A DNA stretch of 64,000 bases from Sphingosinicella sp. BN140058 (GCF_004135585.1 NZ_CP035501.1:2489501-2553500); one strand, 5' to 3'; positions 16,761 through 26,578 are shown, counted from the stretch's first letter. Notes: generated by a model not told the origin, from the letters alone. Made by a program: numbers and translations.

Positions 16761-18104
16761 GTGCTTTTCTCCTATCGACGGGGCCTTCAGCATTCGAGCC
16801 GCTTTCCAGCCGCGAGCATATCCTTCGTGTCCATTGCACCCGCCAAGATCGCCAGCGCCCGTCGGACGCTATGGCACCGTGTCCGTTTCCAGCTCGGCGC
16901 AGGATTGCTGCTGGCCGTCGCGATCCCCTACTTTCTCCGGCTTCAGCTGGAATATGGGCAGTCGGACGTCGAAAGTCTCAACAACTCGCTTCTGGGCACC
17001 GTCGCGGCGCTCTTGCTCGGCTATTATGCCTTTCGCCGGGTGTCCCATTATCCGGGCGTCAGGGCTTCCTATCACATCCTGCCGTCGTTCGCGGCCTCGT
17101 TCGGGCTCGCCCTTGCCGTCTTCTTCTTCGCGCGGCTCGATTATAGCCGCCTTCACTTCCTCGCGAGCTTTGTGCTCTGCGTCGGCTGGTACTACGTCGT
17201 CTATTTCAAGCTGCAGCGGCAGCAGCGTTTGCGGATCGGCGTCGTCCCCGCGGGGGACGTCGAGCATCTCTTCGGCATTCCGGAAGTCGCCTGGGTGCGG
17301 CTCGACGCGGGCTCGCGGGAGCAGCCCTGCGATGCGATCGTCGCCGATCTGCGCGCCGACATGCCCGATGAATGGGAACGTTTCCTCGCGGATCGCGCGC
17401 TCGCCGGAACGCTCGTCATGCACGTCAAGCAGATGGAGGAATCGCTCACCGGTCGTGTCGCGATCGAGCATCTCTCGGAGAACACGCTGGGCTCGCTGAT
17501 CCCGGGGATCGTCTACGCCAAGATCAAGCGCCTCTCCGACATCGTCGTCTCCATCGCGGCGCTTCCCGTCCTGATCCCGCTCTTTGCAATACTCGCCATC
17601 CTGATCCGGCTCGATTCGCCCGGGCCGATCTTTTTCCGTCAGGAACGGATGGGCTATCGCGGACATCCGTTCCGCATGTGGAAGTTTCGCACGATGCGTC
17701 ACGGCCATGCCGCTGCCGATGCCCGTGAGGCGGCGATGACTCGCGATGGCGACGATCGGGTGACGAAGATCGGCCGTCCGCTGCGGCGCTACCGGATCGA
17801 CGAACTCCCCCAGGTGATCAACATCCTCAAGGGGGAGATGAGCTGGATCGGCCCTCGGCCGGAGGCGGTGCCGCTGTCGCTCTGGTACGAGGCGGAACTG
17901 CCTTTCTACCGCTATCGCCACATCGTCCGCCCCGGCATCACCGGCTGGGCTCAGGTGAAGCAGGGGCACGTCGCCGAGGTCGAGGACGTGCTCTGGAAGC
18001 TTCATTACGACTTCTACTACATCAAGAATTTCTCGTTCTGGCTCGACGTGCTGATCGTGGCAGGGACGATGAAAACCGTGTTCAGCGGATTTGGGGCACG
18101 CTGA
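16761..18104 (+). CDS. Priming polyisoprenyl-phosphate sugar-1-phosphate transferase
   Basis: A 447-residue membrane protein that would transfer a sugar-1-phosphate from a nucleotide sugar to undecaprenyl phosphate and start repeat-unit assembly. The N-terminal half has about four membrane helices and a Rossmann-like region. The C-terminal bacterial sugar transferase domain (from about residue 250) holds KRLSDIVVSIAALPVL, the RMWKFRTMR motif, and RIDELPQVINILKGEMSWIG with GPRPE, the catalytic DE...P core of WbaP/ExoY/CpsE. The start is a GTG at 16761; a GTG at 16827 is the alternative, and the ribosome-binding sites are weak. The nucleotide sugar is unknown. Confidence 0.92.
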   Translation: MLFSYRRGLQHSSRFPAASISFVSIAPAKIASARRTLWHRVRFQLGAGLLLAVAIPYFLRLQLEYGQSDVESLNNSLLGTVAALLLGYYAFRRVSHYPGVRASYHILPSFAASFGLALAVFFFARLDYSRLHFLASFVLCVGWYYVVYFKLQRQQRLRIGVVPAGDVEHLFGIPEVAWVRLDAGSREQPCDAIVADLRADMPDEWERFLADRALAGTLVMHVKQMEESLTGRVAIEHLSENTLGSLIPGIVYAKIKRLSDIVVSIAALPVLIPLFAILAILIRLDSPGPIFFRQERMGYRGHPFRMWKFRTMRHGHAAADAREAAMTRDGDDRVTKIGRPLRRYRIDELPQVINILKGEMSWIGPRPEAVPLSLWYEAELPFYRYRHIVRPGITGWAQVKQGHVAEVEDVLWKLHYDFYYIKNFSFWLDVLIVAGTMKTVFSGFGAR

Positions 18105-18134
18105 TCGCGCTTCGCCGAAATCGTTTCCCAGCGC

Positions 18135-19220
18135 CTACAAGCGGGCGTCGCCCCGGCTCTTGAGAACGTCGACTGCATCGCGAACGGCCTGGCTGTCGCC
18201 GCGCGGAACCACCAGCACGGCGTCGTCGGTGACGATGATGGCGAGATCCTGCACACCTACGGCGACGACCAGGGGGCCTTCGCTGTGAACAAGGCAGCCC
18301 GACGACCGCAGCAGCGCGGTGTCGCCGACGGAGACATTGCCATCCTCATCCTTATCGCTGATCTCGTGCAGTGACTCCCAGCTGCCGACATCCGACCAGC
18401 GGACGTCCATCGGCACCACGGCAATGTTCGGGGCATGCTCCATCACCGCATGGTCGACGGAAATGTTGCGTACGGCTGCGAACGCTGCTGATCCGGGGCG
18501 CAGATACCGTTCGCTGCGCGTCCCCTCCGTAATTGCTTCGCGGCACGGCTCCAGCACGTCGGGCGCATGGGCGGCAAGCGCATCGAGAAAGGCGTCGGCC
18601 CGGAACAGGAAGATTCCTGCGTTCCATTGATAGCCGCCGTCGGCCAGATACGCGACGGCACGGCTCACATCGGGTTTTTCGACGAACCGCTCGACGCGGT
18701 ATGTGCCGGCCGACAACGTCTCGCCTTGCTTGATGTAGCCATAGCCGGTCTCGGGACGGCTAGGCTTGATTCCGAATGTGACCAGCCATCCCTCGCGCGC
18801 TAGGGAGGCACCAGTGTCGATGGCGGCATTGAATGCCTCCACGTCGCCGATCAGATGATCGCTCGGCATGATCAGCAACAGGTCGTCAGGCGCCGCAGCA
18901 AGGGCCGCGAGCGTGATCGCTGGTGCGGTGTTCCGCGCCGCAGGTTCGAGGATGAGCCGGGCCTCGGGAGCGTGCGTTCCAATTAGCTGCTCTGTGACAG
19001 GCCGCGCCTGACCTTCGCTGGTAACAACCAGCGGTGCCGCGAATCGATCTCTGTCGGCGGTGCGATCGAGGGTCAGCTGCAGCATCGAGCGCGATCCCGT
19101 AAGGGACAGCAGTTGCTTGGGGCGGGCGGTGCGCGAAAGCGGCCAAAGGCGCGTTCCCGAGCCGCCGCACAGGATCACGGGAGTAATCGGCCGATCGTCG
19201 CGGCCTACAGCGCTGCTCAA
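18135..19220 (-). CDS. manC: Mannose-1-phosphate guanylyltransferase
   Basis: A 361-residue enzyme making GDP-mannose from mannose-1-phosphate and GTP. The N-terminal ILCGGSGTRLWPLSR is the nucleotide-binding signature, with PKQLL after it. FVEKPD and the region WNAGIFLFRA are conserved. It lacks the C-terminal phosphomannose isomerase domain, so it is the short form. The only in-frame start is TTG at 19220, preceded by AAGGA at eight bases. It implies a mannose, fucose, rhamnose or other GDP-sugar component. No gmd, manB or manA was seen in the window. The gene is alone on the minus strand, convergent with the priming transferase. Confidence 0.93.
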   Translation of the reverse strand: MSSAVGRDDRPITPVILCGGSGTRLWPLSRTARPKQLLSLTGSRSMLQLTLDRTADRDRFAAPLVVTSEGQARPVTEQLIGTHAPEARLILEPAARNTAPAITLAALAAAPDDLLLIMPSDHLIGDVEAFNAAIDTGASLAREGWLVTFGIKPSRPETGYGYIKQGETLSAGTYRVERFVEKPDVSRAVAYLADGGYQWNAGIFLFRADAFLDALAAHAPDVLEPCREAITEGTRSERYLRPGSAAFAAVRNISVDHAVMEHAPNIAVVPMDVRWSDVGSWESLHEISDKDEDGNVSVGDTALLRSSGCLVHSEGPLVVAVGVQDLAIIVTDDAVLVVPRGDSQAVRDAVDVLKSRGDARL

Positions 19221-19483
19221 CGAGGAAATCCTTCTCCACCCAGAACGGGTGCTTTAGGGTCACTCGCCGCCATCAGCAAGGCAGGCGCCGGCCGCATCGG
19301 CTGCCAGAATCTTGTGGAATGGCGGCAACAAGGCGGATACGAAGCGCTCTCCACGAGGCGCCGGGCCCCTCCGGCGAGCGGCGCGCCCTGAGGGTGCGTG
19401 CCGTTCAGGAGGGCAGTCGCGCGCAACGCAGATTTCACGGGAAGTCCATGCTGATGCGGTATTCGGAGCGCTGATCCGCGGGC

Positions 19484-20581
19484 ATGTCCAAACTGCTATA
19501 CGTCACTCCAAGATTCTTCGATCCTCCGCAGGGGGGGCGAGCGATGCTGTCACGACTGCATTGGGAATGCCTCGGCCGGCTCCTTGGCGATCGCCTCCGC
19601 CTGCAGGAACTCGATCGTCATATTCCCACCGGTGCCGGGGCAATCGGCCAAGCGCTCGGCGGTTATCTCGACGGCCTCACGCCGTCGGTGGAAGACGCAA
19701 TCCTCGCGCGTCTTCAGCAGGAGGATATCGGCAGCGTCTATTTAGACGGATCCAACCTCGGCCATCTCGCGCGTTCGATCCGTCGTCGCTTTCAGAACGT
19801 GCGGGTCTATACGTTCTTCCATAACGTCGAGGCACGGTTCTTCCTCGGCGCCCTCCGTCAGACCAGGGACCTTCGCGCCGTCGGGGTGCTCATTGCCAAT
19901 TACTCCGCAGAGCGAATGGCGGTGCGATCAAGCCAGCGGCTGATCACTCTCAGCGAGCGGGACAGCCGCCTGCTGAAGCGACTCTATGGCAGGGCCGGCA
20001 CCGATATTCTGCCGATGGCACTCGAAGACCAGTGCGCCTTCGCACCGGCGCCGGACGGGACGGATCCGAGTGACGCCGATTATGCTCTGTTCGTGGGCGG
20101 TGCCTTTTATGCAAATGTCGATGGCATACGCTGGTTCGCGCGTGAGGTTGCGCCCCATATCGGCTTGAAGACGCGGGTGGTCGGCCGGGGAATGGAACCG
20201 TATCGCGCGGATATCGAGCGATCGGGCAATGTCGAGCTGATCGGCGCCGTCGATCGTCTCGAGCCGTGGTATCGGGCGGCGAAGGTGGTGATCGCGCCAA
20301 TCTTCGATGGATCTGGCATGAAGACGAAGATCGCGGAGGCGCTGATGTTCGGAAAGCGAGTGGTCGGTACGGCCGAAGCCTTTGCAGGCTATGGAGATGT
20401 GGTCGGTCGCGCCGGCTGGCTTTGCGAAACGGCGGGAGAGTTCATCAAGGCCATGCGTCAAGTCGAGGCGCTCGAGCTGCCGTCCTTCGACAGGTCGTTG
20501 CGACGCCTTTATGAGGAGAGCTTCTCCTTGGAGGCCGCGCAACTCAGGCTGGGCGCCATTCTCGGTGAGGAGCAACCGTGA
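19484..20581 (+). CDS. Glycosyltransferase, GT4-like
   Basis: A 365-residue protein with two Rossmann-like halves (GT-B). The C-terminal part has YALFVGGAFYANVDGIRWF and IFDGSGMKTKIAEALMFGKR, the glycine-rich nucleotide and acceptor-binding motif of group 1 glycosyltransferases (E..G of the usual EGFG motif is replaced by GSGMK). The sugar and acceptor are unknown. It begins the plus-strand run of four glycosyltransferases that follows the priming transferase, separated from manC by about 260 bases with nothing identifiable. Confidence 0.82.
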   Translation: MSKLLYVTPRFFDPPQGGRAMLSRLHWECLGRLLGDRLRLQELDRHIPTGAGAIGQALGGYLDGLTPSVEDAILARLQQEDIGSVYLDGSNLGHLARSIRRRFQNVRVYTFFHNVEARFFLGALRQTRDLRAVGVLIANYSAERMAVRSSQRLITLSERDSRLLKRLYGRAGTDILPMALEDQCAFAPAPDGTDPSDADYALFVGGAFYANVDGIRWFAREVAPHIGLKTRVVGRGMEPYRADIERSGNVELIGAVDRLEPWYRAAKVVIAPIFDGSGMKTKIAEALMFGKRVVGTAEAFAGYGDVVGRAGWLCETAGEFIKAMRQVEALELPSFDRSLRRLYEESFSLEAAQLRLGAILGEEQP

Positions 20582-20654
20582 GGAATCGTGTGCGACATCG
20601 GCGCGCGAACGTCGCTGAACGGCTCGGCGGGCACAGACAAATGAAGTGGGATCG

Positions 20655-21761
20655 ATGAAGATTTGCGTAATCACGCCCAGGTACATGATTTCCGGAGTTG
20701 CCCTTGCGCAATATCGGTTTGCCCGTGCGCTCGTCGGGCAGGGGCATGATGTGGATCTGGTGATCGGCAGGGTCGATCCGCATCTCACCGTGCCGCCGGC
20801 CCCAGGGCTCAACATCGTCACGCTCAATAAGCCGAACGTGCGCAGCCTGTTCTTCCCCGTCTGGCGCTATCTCAGAGCCGCGAAGCCCGAGGTCGTCTTT
20901 TCGGCCGAGGATCATCTTAACGCGCTCGTGCTGTTGATCGCAATTCTCAGCGGATCGAAGGCCAAGATCAGCGGGTCGTGCCGGGTACGGCCATTCGACA
21001 CCTATTCAAACGTTCCGTTCACGAAAAGATGGTTCCTGAAGCAGGTGATGCGTGCCGTCACCTGGCGAGCCGACGCGCTCACCTGCGTGTCGAAGGACAT
21101 GGTCGAGCAATATCGGCAGGTGTTTGATGCGCCGCCGCATGTCTGCATCTACAACATCATCCAAGACAAGTCATCGACACAAAGGATGCGCGAGCCCGTC
21201 GACGACCCCTGGTTCGAGGCGGGGCAGGATCCCGTGCTCGTTGCGGCGGGAACCTTGGCTCCGTGGAAGGGCTTCGACGATTTGCTCGATGCGATCGCAG
21301 TACTGAAGGCTCGGGGCCGCATGGTGAGACTCACCATTCTCGGTGAAGGTCCGCTCCGCACGCATCTGGAGGAGAAAGTCGTTTCCCTTGCGCTCTCCGA
21401 TCGTGTTCGGCTCCCAGGTTTCACCACTAACACGCTGAAATATTTCAGCCGCGCGGATGCCTTCGTCCTGTCATCTCACGTCGAGGGGCTTCCCAACGTG
21501 CTCGTCGAGGCGATGATGTGCGGCCTGACGCCGGTGGCGACCGATTGTCCCACCGGCCCGCGTGAAGTGCTGCAAGATGGGCGTTACGGATACCTCGTCC
21601 CGGTCCGGGATCCGGCAGGCCTTGCCGATGGAATCGAAAGGGCGCTCGCTGCTCCGATTCCGCCTGAAGTGCTTGCCGAAGGGGTAGCGCCATTCGAGGA
21701 GCAGACGGTGATACGTCGCCATTTCGAAGTTCTCGGCCTCGCCGAACCGATCGCGGCCTGA
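20655..21761 (+). CDS. Glycosyltransferase, GT4 family
   Basis: A 368-residue retaining glycosyltransferase of the GT-B fold. The N-terminus MKICVITPRYMISGVALAQYRFA is a classical GT4 acceptor domain. The C-terminal donor domain shows AAGTLAPWKGFDDLLDAI, ILGEGPLRTHLE, SSHVEGLPNVLVEAMMCG (the EX7E motif) and TDCPTGPREVL. TDCPTGPxE is often seen in enzymes of the GalNAc-alpha-1,4-GalNAc transferase (PglH/PglJ) kind; that is family knowledge, not proof. It is followed after four bases by the next gene. An upstream in-frame GTG at 20646 is less likely than the ATG at 20655. Confidence 0.9.
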   Translation: MKICVITPRYMISGVALAQYRFARALVGQGHDVDLVIGRVDPHLTVPPAPGLNIVTLNKPNVRSLFFPVWRYLRAAKPEVVFSAEDHLNALVLLIAILSGSKAKISGSCRVRPFDTYSNVPFTKRWFLKQVMRAVTWRADALTCVSKDMVEQYRQVFDAPPHVCIYNIIQDKSSTQRMREPVDDPWFEAGQDPVLVAAGTLAPWKGFDDLLDAIAVLKARGRMVRLTILGEGPLRTHLEEKVVSLALSDRVRLPGFTTNTLKYFSRADAFVLSSHVEGLPNVLVEAMMCGLTPVATDCPTGPREVLQDGRYGYLVPVRDPAGLADGIERALAAPIPPEVLAEGVAPFEEQTVIRRHFEVLGLAEPIAA

Positions 21762-21765
21762 TCCC

Positions 21766-22878
21766 GTGCGTGTCGGCCTCAACGCAATTTGCTTCAACGA
21801 TCGCCCCTCGGGCGCAAATCAGCGGTTTGCTGGGATCTACGGAGCGCTCATCGCACGCTGCCCCGAGATTGAATTCGTCATATTCGAGCCGGTAGATTGC
21901 CGTGTTGCCGATTGGTTCGGCGGCGCTCCGAACGTCACCGTCCGGCGCACTCCGCTGCCGAGCACTGGTCGGGTGCGGCGCGCGATCGGAGGTCTGCTTT
22001 ACTGGCGGCGCGCGCTGAAGCGGGAGAAGCTGGATCTCTTCGAGATGTTTCATCTCCCGCTGCTGCGTGCCCCCGATTGCCCGACGGTGATGACGGTACA
22101 CGACGCACGCCCGGTGCTTCGCAATGTACCGCTGATGAAGCGGCTCTTCTATGGGCGGATACTCAAAAGCGGTCTGAGGCGAGCGGATCATGTGATCACC
22201 GTGTCGGAGACGATGCAGGAGGAAATTGTCGGGATCGAGCCGCGGGCGTCCGTGAGTGCGATCTACAACGGCATTGATCCTAGCCGATTTCAGGACGTCA
22301 ACCGGGATGAAGCTGAAGGCACACGCATGAAGCTCGGCCTTCCGGCCCGCTTCATCCTTGCGGTCGGACATCTCGAAGCCCGCAAGAATTACTTGCGCCT
22401 GCTCGCGGCACTCGCACAGCTCCGCGCCGACGGAGAACCGATCGCGCTGGCGATCGTCGGAAACGAAGGCGGCGAGGGCGCAACGGTGGCGGCAGAGGTG
22501 CGCCGTTTGAACCTCGACGAGCACGTTCGCCTGCTGCAGGGCGTCAGCGACCAGGAGCTTTCGCACATCTACGCGCTGTCCGAACTGGTCGCTTTCCCGT
22601 CGACCTATGAAGGGTTCGGGATTCCGATCCTGGAGGCGATGGCTGCACGCCGGCCGCTGGTGCTAAGCGACATACCGGTGTTTCGTGAGCTCACCGAGGA
22701 CAAGGGCGCCTATTTCCCTCCCGACGACGCCGTTGCGATGGCGGCGACCATCCGGGACGTGCTCGCCAGCCCCGATCGCCAGCAGGCACTAGTGGCTTAT
22801 GGCGAGCGGCGGATCGCCGACTTCACCTTTCCTGCGCTCGCTCGGCAGGTTGAGCAGGTCTACAAGTCCAAGGCGTAA
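21766..22878 (+). CDS. Glycosyltransferase, GT4 family
   Basis: A 370-residue GT-B glycosyltransferase starting with GTG four bases after the previous gene. The donor half has LAVGHLEARKNYLRLLAAL, STYEGFGIPILEAMAARRP (EGFGxPxLEA, the conserved EX7E) and SDIPVFREL. VTVHDARPV and YNGIDPSRF are also standard. Its tight packing with the genes on both sides indicates one operon. The donor sugar cannot be assigned from sequence. The EGFG motif type is common in mannosyl- or rhamnosyl-transferases, which fits the nearby manC, but that is inference. Confidence 0.92.
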   Translation: MRVGLNAICFNDRPSGANQRFAGIYGALIARCPEIEFVIFEPVDCRVADWFGGAPNVTVRRTPLPSTGRVRRAIGGLLYWRRALKREKLDLFEMFHLPLLRAPDCPTVMTVHDARPVLRNVPLMKRLFYGRILKSGLRRADHVITVSETMQEEIVGIEPRASVSAIYNGIDPSRFQDVNRDEAEGTRMKLGLPARFILAVGHLEARKNYLRLLAALAQLRADGEPIALAIVGNEGGEGATVAAEVRRLNLDEHVRLLQGVSDQELSHIYALSELVAFPSTYEGFGIPILEAMAARRPLVLSDIPVFRELTEDKGAYFPPDDAVAMAATIRDVLASPDRQQALVAYGERRIADFTFPALARQVEQVYKSKA

Positions 22879-22901
22879 TCGGCGTTGATCAGAAGGTTTG
22901 C

Positions 22902-23846
22902 ATGTTCTCGGTCGTCATACCTTTGTACAACAAGGGCGCGTTCATAGGTCGGACGGTCCGAAGCGCACTCGCGCAAAGCTTTCAAGAGTTCGAGCTGATC
23001 ATCGTCGACGACGGTTCCACAGACGACGGACCGGCGCAGGTCGCATCATTCCAGGATCGGCGCCTTCGTGTCATCCGACAGCCCAATGCGGGGAAGGGCG
23101 CTGCACGCAATCTCGGGATGCAAAAGGCTTCGCGCCCCTGGATCGCCTTCCTTGATGCGGATGATTACTGGTTTCCCGATCATCTTGCCGAGCTGGAGAC
23201 GATGGCGCGGCTCCATCCGGAGGCAGGTTTGCTTTCCACCAGCTACGCAGAGGGGGCGGATCCCGCCGCATCCCAGCCCCATCATGGCGCCGACATCAGG
23301 CCCATCGACTATCTCGCCGAGGCCGCCCGCTCCGTGGGGATCGTTTGGTCCTCGGCAACCGCCGTCCGCCGCGACCTCGCAAACGATCTCGGCGGCTTCG
23401 GACACTGGCGCACTGGCGAGGATCTCGAATATTGGATGCGCGTGGCAATGCGGGCGCCGGTCATCAAGTCCGACCGGGTAACGGCTTACTACTTCCGAAA
23501 TGAGAATAGTGAGATGGCACAGGTGCATCGGGCGGAGAAGACCGCCCCGCTTACTCGCGGCCTCTTTGAGATCTGGCCTTCCGTCGCCTTCCTGGAAAGC
23601 ATCAAGGGAGACCTCGTACCTGATCGATGCGACGCAGCCGAGCGCTATCAGCGCAGCGCCGCCTGGCTGACAATGATCGGACGGCTCGCCGTGTTCGATA
23701 TCGACGGCGCCCGCGCGATTGGGCGGCAAATGCCTGGACGCCGGCTCGATCGTGCGGGCATGCTGTCGCTAGTGCTTGCGCTTCCTGGCCCGGTTCTTCG
23801 ATCTGCCCTACGGCTGCGCATGCGATTGCGCGGGTCGCGCGACTGA
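22902..23846 (+). CDS. Glycosyltransferase, GT2 family
   Basis: A 314-residue inverting GT-A enzyme. The N-terminus VVIPLYNKGAFIGRTV with LIIVDDGSTDDG and FLDADD (the DXD-type motif at about 90) is classical GT2. KGAARNLGMQKA is also conserved. The C-terminal about 80 residues are helical and amphipathic, possibly membrane-attached. It closes the plus-strand transferase operon and meets the convergent gene at 23860. Sugar and linkage are unknown. Confidence 0.9.
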   Translation: MFSVVIPLYNKGAFIGRTVRSALAQSFQEFELIIVDDGSTDDGPAQVASFQDRRLRVIRQPNAGKGAARNLGMQKASRPWIAFLDADDYWFPDHLAELETMARLHPEAGLLSTSYAEGADPAASQPHHGADIRPIDYLAEAARSVGIVWSSATAVRRDLANDLGGFGHWRTGEDLEYWMRVAMRAPVIKSDRVTAYYFRNENSEMAQVHRAEKTAPLTRGLFEIWPSVAFLESIKGDLVPDRCDAAERYQRSAAWLTMIGRLAVFDIDGARAIGRQMPGRRLDRAGMLSLVLALPGPVLRSALRLRMRLRGSRD

Positions 23847-23859
23847 GCGTAGGTCGCTT

Positions 23860-24714
23860 TCAGGCGCGAGCCATCGTTCTGGCCGACGTCTTAAGACGCC
23901 CGAGTCGGCGCCGCATCCGCTTGCCGGCGCTGTATCCGGCGCCAAGCAGGCGGCTCAGACCGGACATTTTGACGATCGAGTCGGTCCGCTCGGCATAGTG
24001 GCCATCGAAGAAGGTCCGATGCTGCTCGCCGGCGACGACGCTGTATTCGAGGCCAAGCATGCGCTCATTAGGGAGCACCGTGCACTCGTTTCGTTCGAGG
24101 AGCGGCGTGATCGCAAGCGTATAGGCGACCGGCCCGGTGAGCGTGAAAACGGCCTCCCGGCCGACACCGTCGCGCCAGGGTCGGTAGCGTTCGATGTTGC
24201 GAAGGACATGATCGATCACGGCGCGGAGCAGGGGATGACCCGGTGCTGCGATGATGTGCCACTGCTGGAACTCGCCACCTTCCACATGCTCGAGGCCTCT
24301 TTGCAGACCCCAATTCTCGTGGCTGCCACCTTTGCCGTTGTCCCACTTGGCCAAAAGCATTCTGCGGTCGTCTGTGGTGATCTCGTCGAGAGGTCGTGTC
24401 GCCGTGCTCTTGATGTCCAGATACACGCCGCCGACCTGATACATCAGCAGGTATCGAAAGAGATCCGCGCGTGCCGCGCCGTAGGCCGGGTTGATCCGGA
24501 GGTAGCGTGCCAGCATTTCTGAGCCATAATGCTCGGCGATAAAGGATTCGATATCGGCGTCATCGTACAGGCGATGCTTCCATCCGGGATTGCGCCGCCT
24601 CAGCGCATCAACATTGTCCCGAAGCTTCGAGGGAAGATCTTTGGTGGCATAGGTTTGGTGAATGATGCGCGGAACGGAGGAGCCCAGAGCCACCATCTTT
24701 ACGTCGATCGTCAT
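23860..24714 (-). CDS. Glycosyltransferase with OCH1-like DXD domain (GT32)
   Basis: A 284-residue protein beginning MTIDVKMVALGSSVPRIIHQ. PRIIHQTYATKDLP, LYDDADIESFI, YGAARADLFRYLLMYQVGG and VYLDIKSTA (the DXD motif) are the hallmarks of the OCH1/GT32 superfamily of capsular sugar transferases. The frame runs open upstream to 24891, but that part overlaps the preceding ABC gene's end; ATG at 24714 is the sensible start. A polybasic C-terminal stretch (GKRMRRRLGRLK) may touch the membrane. It follows the ABC transporter on the minus strand with a gap of 55 bases. Confidence 0.88.
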   Translation of the reverse strand: MTIDVKMVALGSSVPRIIHQTYATKDLPSKLRDNVDALRRRNPGWKHRLYDDADIESFIAEHYGSEMLARYLRINPAYGAARADLFRYLLMYQVGGVYLDIKSTATRPLDEITTDDRRMLLAKWDNGKGGSHENWGLQRGLEHVEGGEFQQWHIIAAPGHPLLRAVIDHVLRNIERYRPWRDGVGREAVFTLTGPVAYTLAITPLLERNECTVLPNERMLGLEYSVVAGEQHRTFFDGHYAERTDSIVKMSGLSRLLGAGYSAGKRMRRRLGRLKTSARTMARA

Positions 24715-24769
24715 TCGCTTATTAAGACTCCAGAAGAACCCACGACTGCTCCATTCCAACGATTGCCGT

Positions 24770-26578
24770 TCAGGCTGCCGTTTGCGCGCCTCCGAGCACG
24801 ACCTGCTCGTAAGTGCCCTCCTGAACGATCCGCCCGGATTCCAGCCTGTAGACGGTATCGCAGCCTGCGACGGTCGAAAGGCGGTGCGCAATGAGGATAA
24901 TGGTCAGCTCGCGATCAAGCTCCGAGACAGAGTCCATCACCGCCGCTTCGGTAGCAGCATCGAGCGCGCTGGTGGCTTCGTCAAGAACGAGTATCGAGGC
25001 GTCTTTATAAAGAGCACGGGCGATTCCGATCCGTTGCCTCTGCCCTCCTGATAGCCTCACGCCTCGCTCGCCGACGCGCGTTTCGAAGCCTTCTGGAAGA
25101 CTGTCGATGAACGCGGCGATGTCGGCCCGGGCAGCCGCCCTGCGGATCCTGGCCATGTCGATGTCGTTGCGATGGAAACCGAAGGCTATGTTCGCCGCGA
25201 TCGTATCATCAGCTAGGAAAATGGCCTGGGGAACATGAGCGATCCGTGTTTGCCACTCGGCAATGTTGCTTTCGTCGAGAGTTGCCCCCCCCACTCGCAG
25301 CTGTCCCCGCGATGGCTGCAGCAGTCCCATCATCACGTCGACGAGCGTGCTTTTCCCGCTGCCCGTCTTGCCGACGAAAGCGACGCGCTCGCCCGCGCGG
25401 ATACATAGACTTATTCCCTGCAAAACATCGTGATCGGGAGCGTAGCTGAACCACAGATCGCGCGCTTCGATATCCAACTTGGCCGGCAGCGTCGCTGCCC
25501 CTCGGCTCGGCACGGCGGTGCTGACCGGAGCATTCATCAGATCAACGACGTCTTTGAGTGCGTGGGCATTGATCGAGTAGCCGGCCCACCCTCGATAGAT
25601 CGCCTGCACCAGCGGCAGAAGCCGTTGCGCGCCGATTGCCAGCGCGCCGAGCACCGGGAGCGCAGCGAGCACCCCGCCCGGCTGTGAAGTGAAATAGATT
25701 GCAAGCAGGGCAAAGACGACGATACCGAAGCTCTCGACCACAAAACGCGGAGCATCGATCACCACACCGGCATGCACCTGCAGGCGTCGCATTTCCTCCT
25801 CAATCTCTCCCAACTTCTGTCGGAAGATCGGCTGTGAGTGGTCGAGGATGATGTCGCGCATGCCGCCCCAGACCTCCTGAACGACCTTGAGGCGCTCGGT
25901 GCGCACTGCCGAGCTCCGATGGGAGTTCGCGATCAACGCCTTCTTCGTGAAGAGGCTGATCGAAACATAGAGGAGACCGACCGATAGCAACGCAGCAGCA
26001 GCGCTCATGGGATCGATCAGAAACAGGAATGCAAGGATGAACAGCGCGATCACGGCGGAGGTGAATGCAAGCAGTCCAGGCGACAGGATTGCTGTCGCTA
26101 CCAGGTGAATCTTCTCTACGGCCGCCAACGCAACGCTGCTGTTCTGACGCACGTAGATTTCGTATGGCCGATGCAGCAGGCGCTCGAAAACCCGCATGCT
26201 GACGTCGTGTGCGAGTCCGTAGACAAATCGATGGCTCGCCCAGGTGAGAGCGGATCGGATGACGGCCGCTACGACTGCCGCGGAGACGAGTAGGACGGCT
26301 GCTGCGACGATCGCCTCGCGGCCATTGGTCGCGCCCAGCATCTCCAGCAAAGATTGCACCGCCCGGTATTTGGCGAAGTAGCTAGGATCTGCGGCCAGCG
26401 CGAGGAGCGGCACGACCGCTCCGATCGTCAGCAGCTCGGCGATCGCACCAAGCAGCATCAACGCAGCAGTGCCGAGCAGCTGTAGCCGGCGCTGCCGTCC
26501 CATGATGCTATAGAGGGCGGCTAAACCGCCCCGAGCCGGCGCCTCTCTTCTAGCGCTCGGTAAATCCTCACTGCTCAT
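24770..26578 (-). CDS. PglK/MsbA-like ABC flippase, fused permease and ATPase
   Basis: A 602-residue half-transporter. The N-terminal part has about six membrane helices (from about residue 25 to 320). The C-terminal nucleotide-binding domain has Walker A GKTGSGKST near 405, LSGGQRQRIGIARAL near 505, Walker B ILVLDEATSAL and the H-loop IAHRLS. The overall look is of PglK and other lipid-linked oligosaccharide flippases, which form homodimers. AAGGA lies five or six bases before the ATG at 26578. It sits between glycosyltransferase genes, and no Wzx is seen, so it probably flips the undecaprenyl-linked repeat unit across the inner membrane. That role is inference from context. Confidence 0.9.
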   Translation of the reverse strand: MSSEDLPSARREAPARGGLAALYSIMGRQRRLQLLGTAALMLLGAIAELLTIGAVVPLLALAADPSYFAKYRAVQSLLEMLGATNGREAIVAAAVLLVSAAVVAAVIRSALTWASHRFVYGLAHDVSMRVFERLLHRPYEIYVRQNSSVALAAVEKIHLVATAILSPGLLAFTSAVIALFILAFLFLIDPMSAAAALLSVGLLYVSISLFTKKALIANSHRSSAVRTERLKVVQEVWGGMRDIILDHSQPIFRQKLGEIEEEMRRLQVHAGVVIDAPRFVVESFGIVVFALLAIYFTSQPGGVLAALPVLGALAIGAQRLLPLVQAIYRGWAGYSINAHALKDVVDLMNAPVSTAVPSRGAATLPAKLDIEARDLWFSYAPDHDVLQGISLCIRAGERVAFVGKTGSGKSTLVDVMMGLLQPSRGQLRVGGATLDESNIAEWQTRIAHVPQAIFLADDTIAANIAFGFHRNDIDMARIRRAAARADIAAFIDSLPEGFETRVGERGVRLSGGQRQRIGIARALYKDASILVLDEATSALDAATEAAVMDSVSELDRELTIILIAHRLSTVAGCDTVYRLESGRIVQEGTYEQVVLGGAQTAA

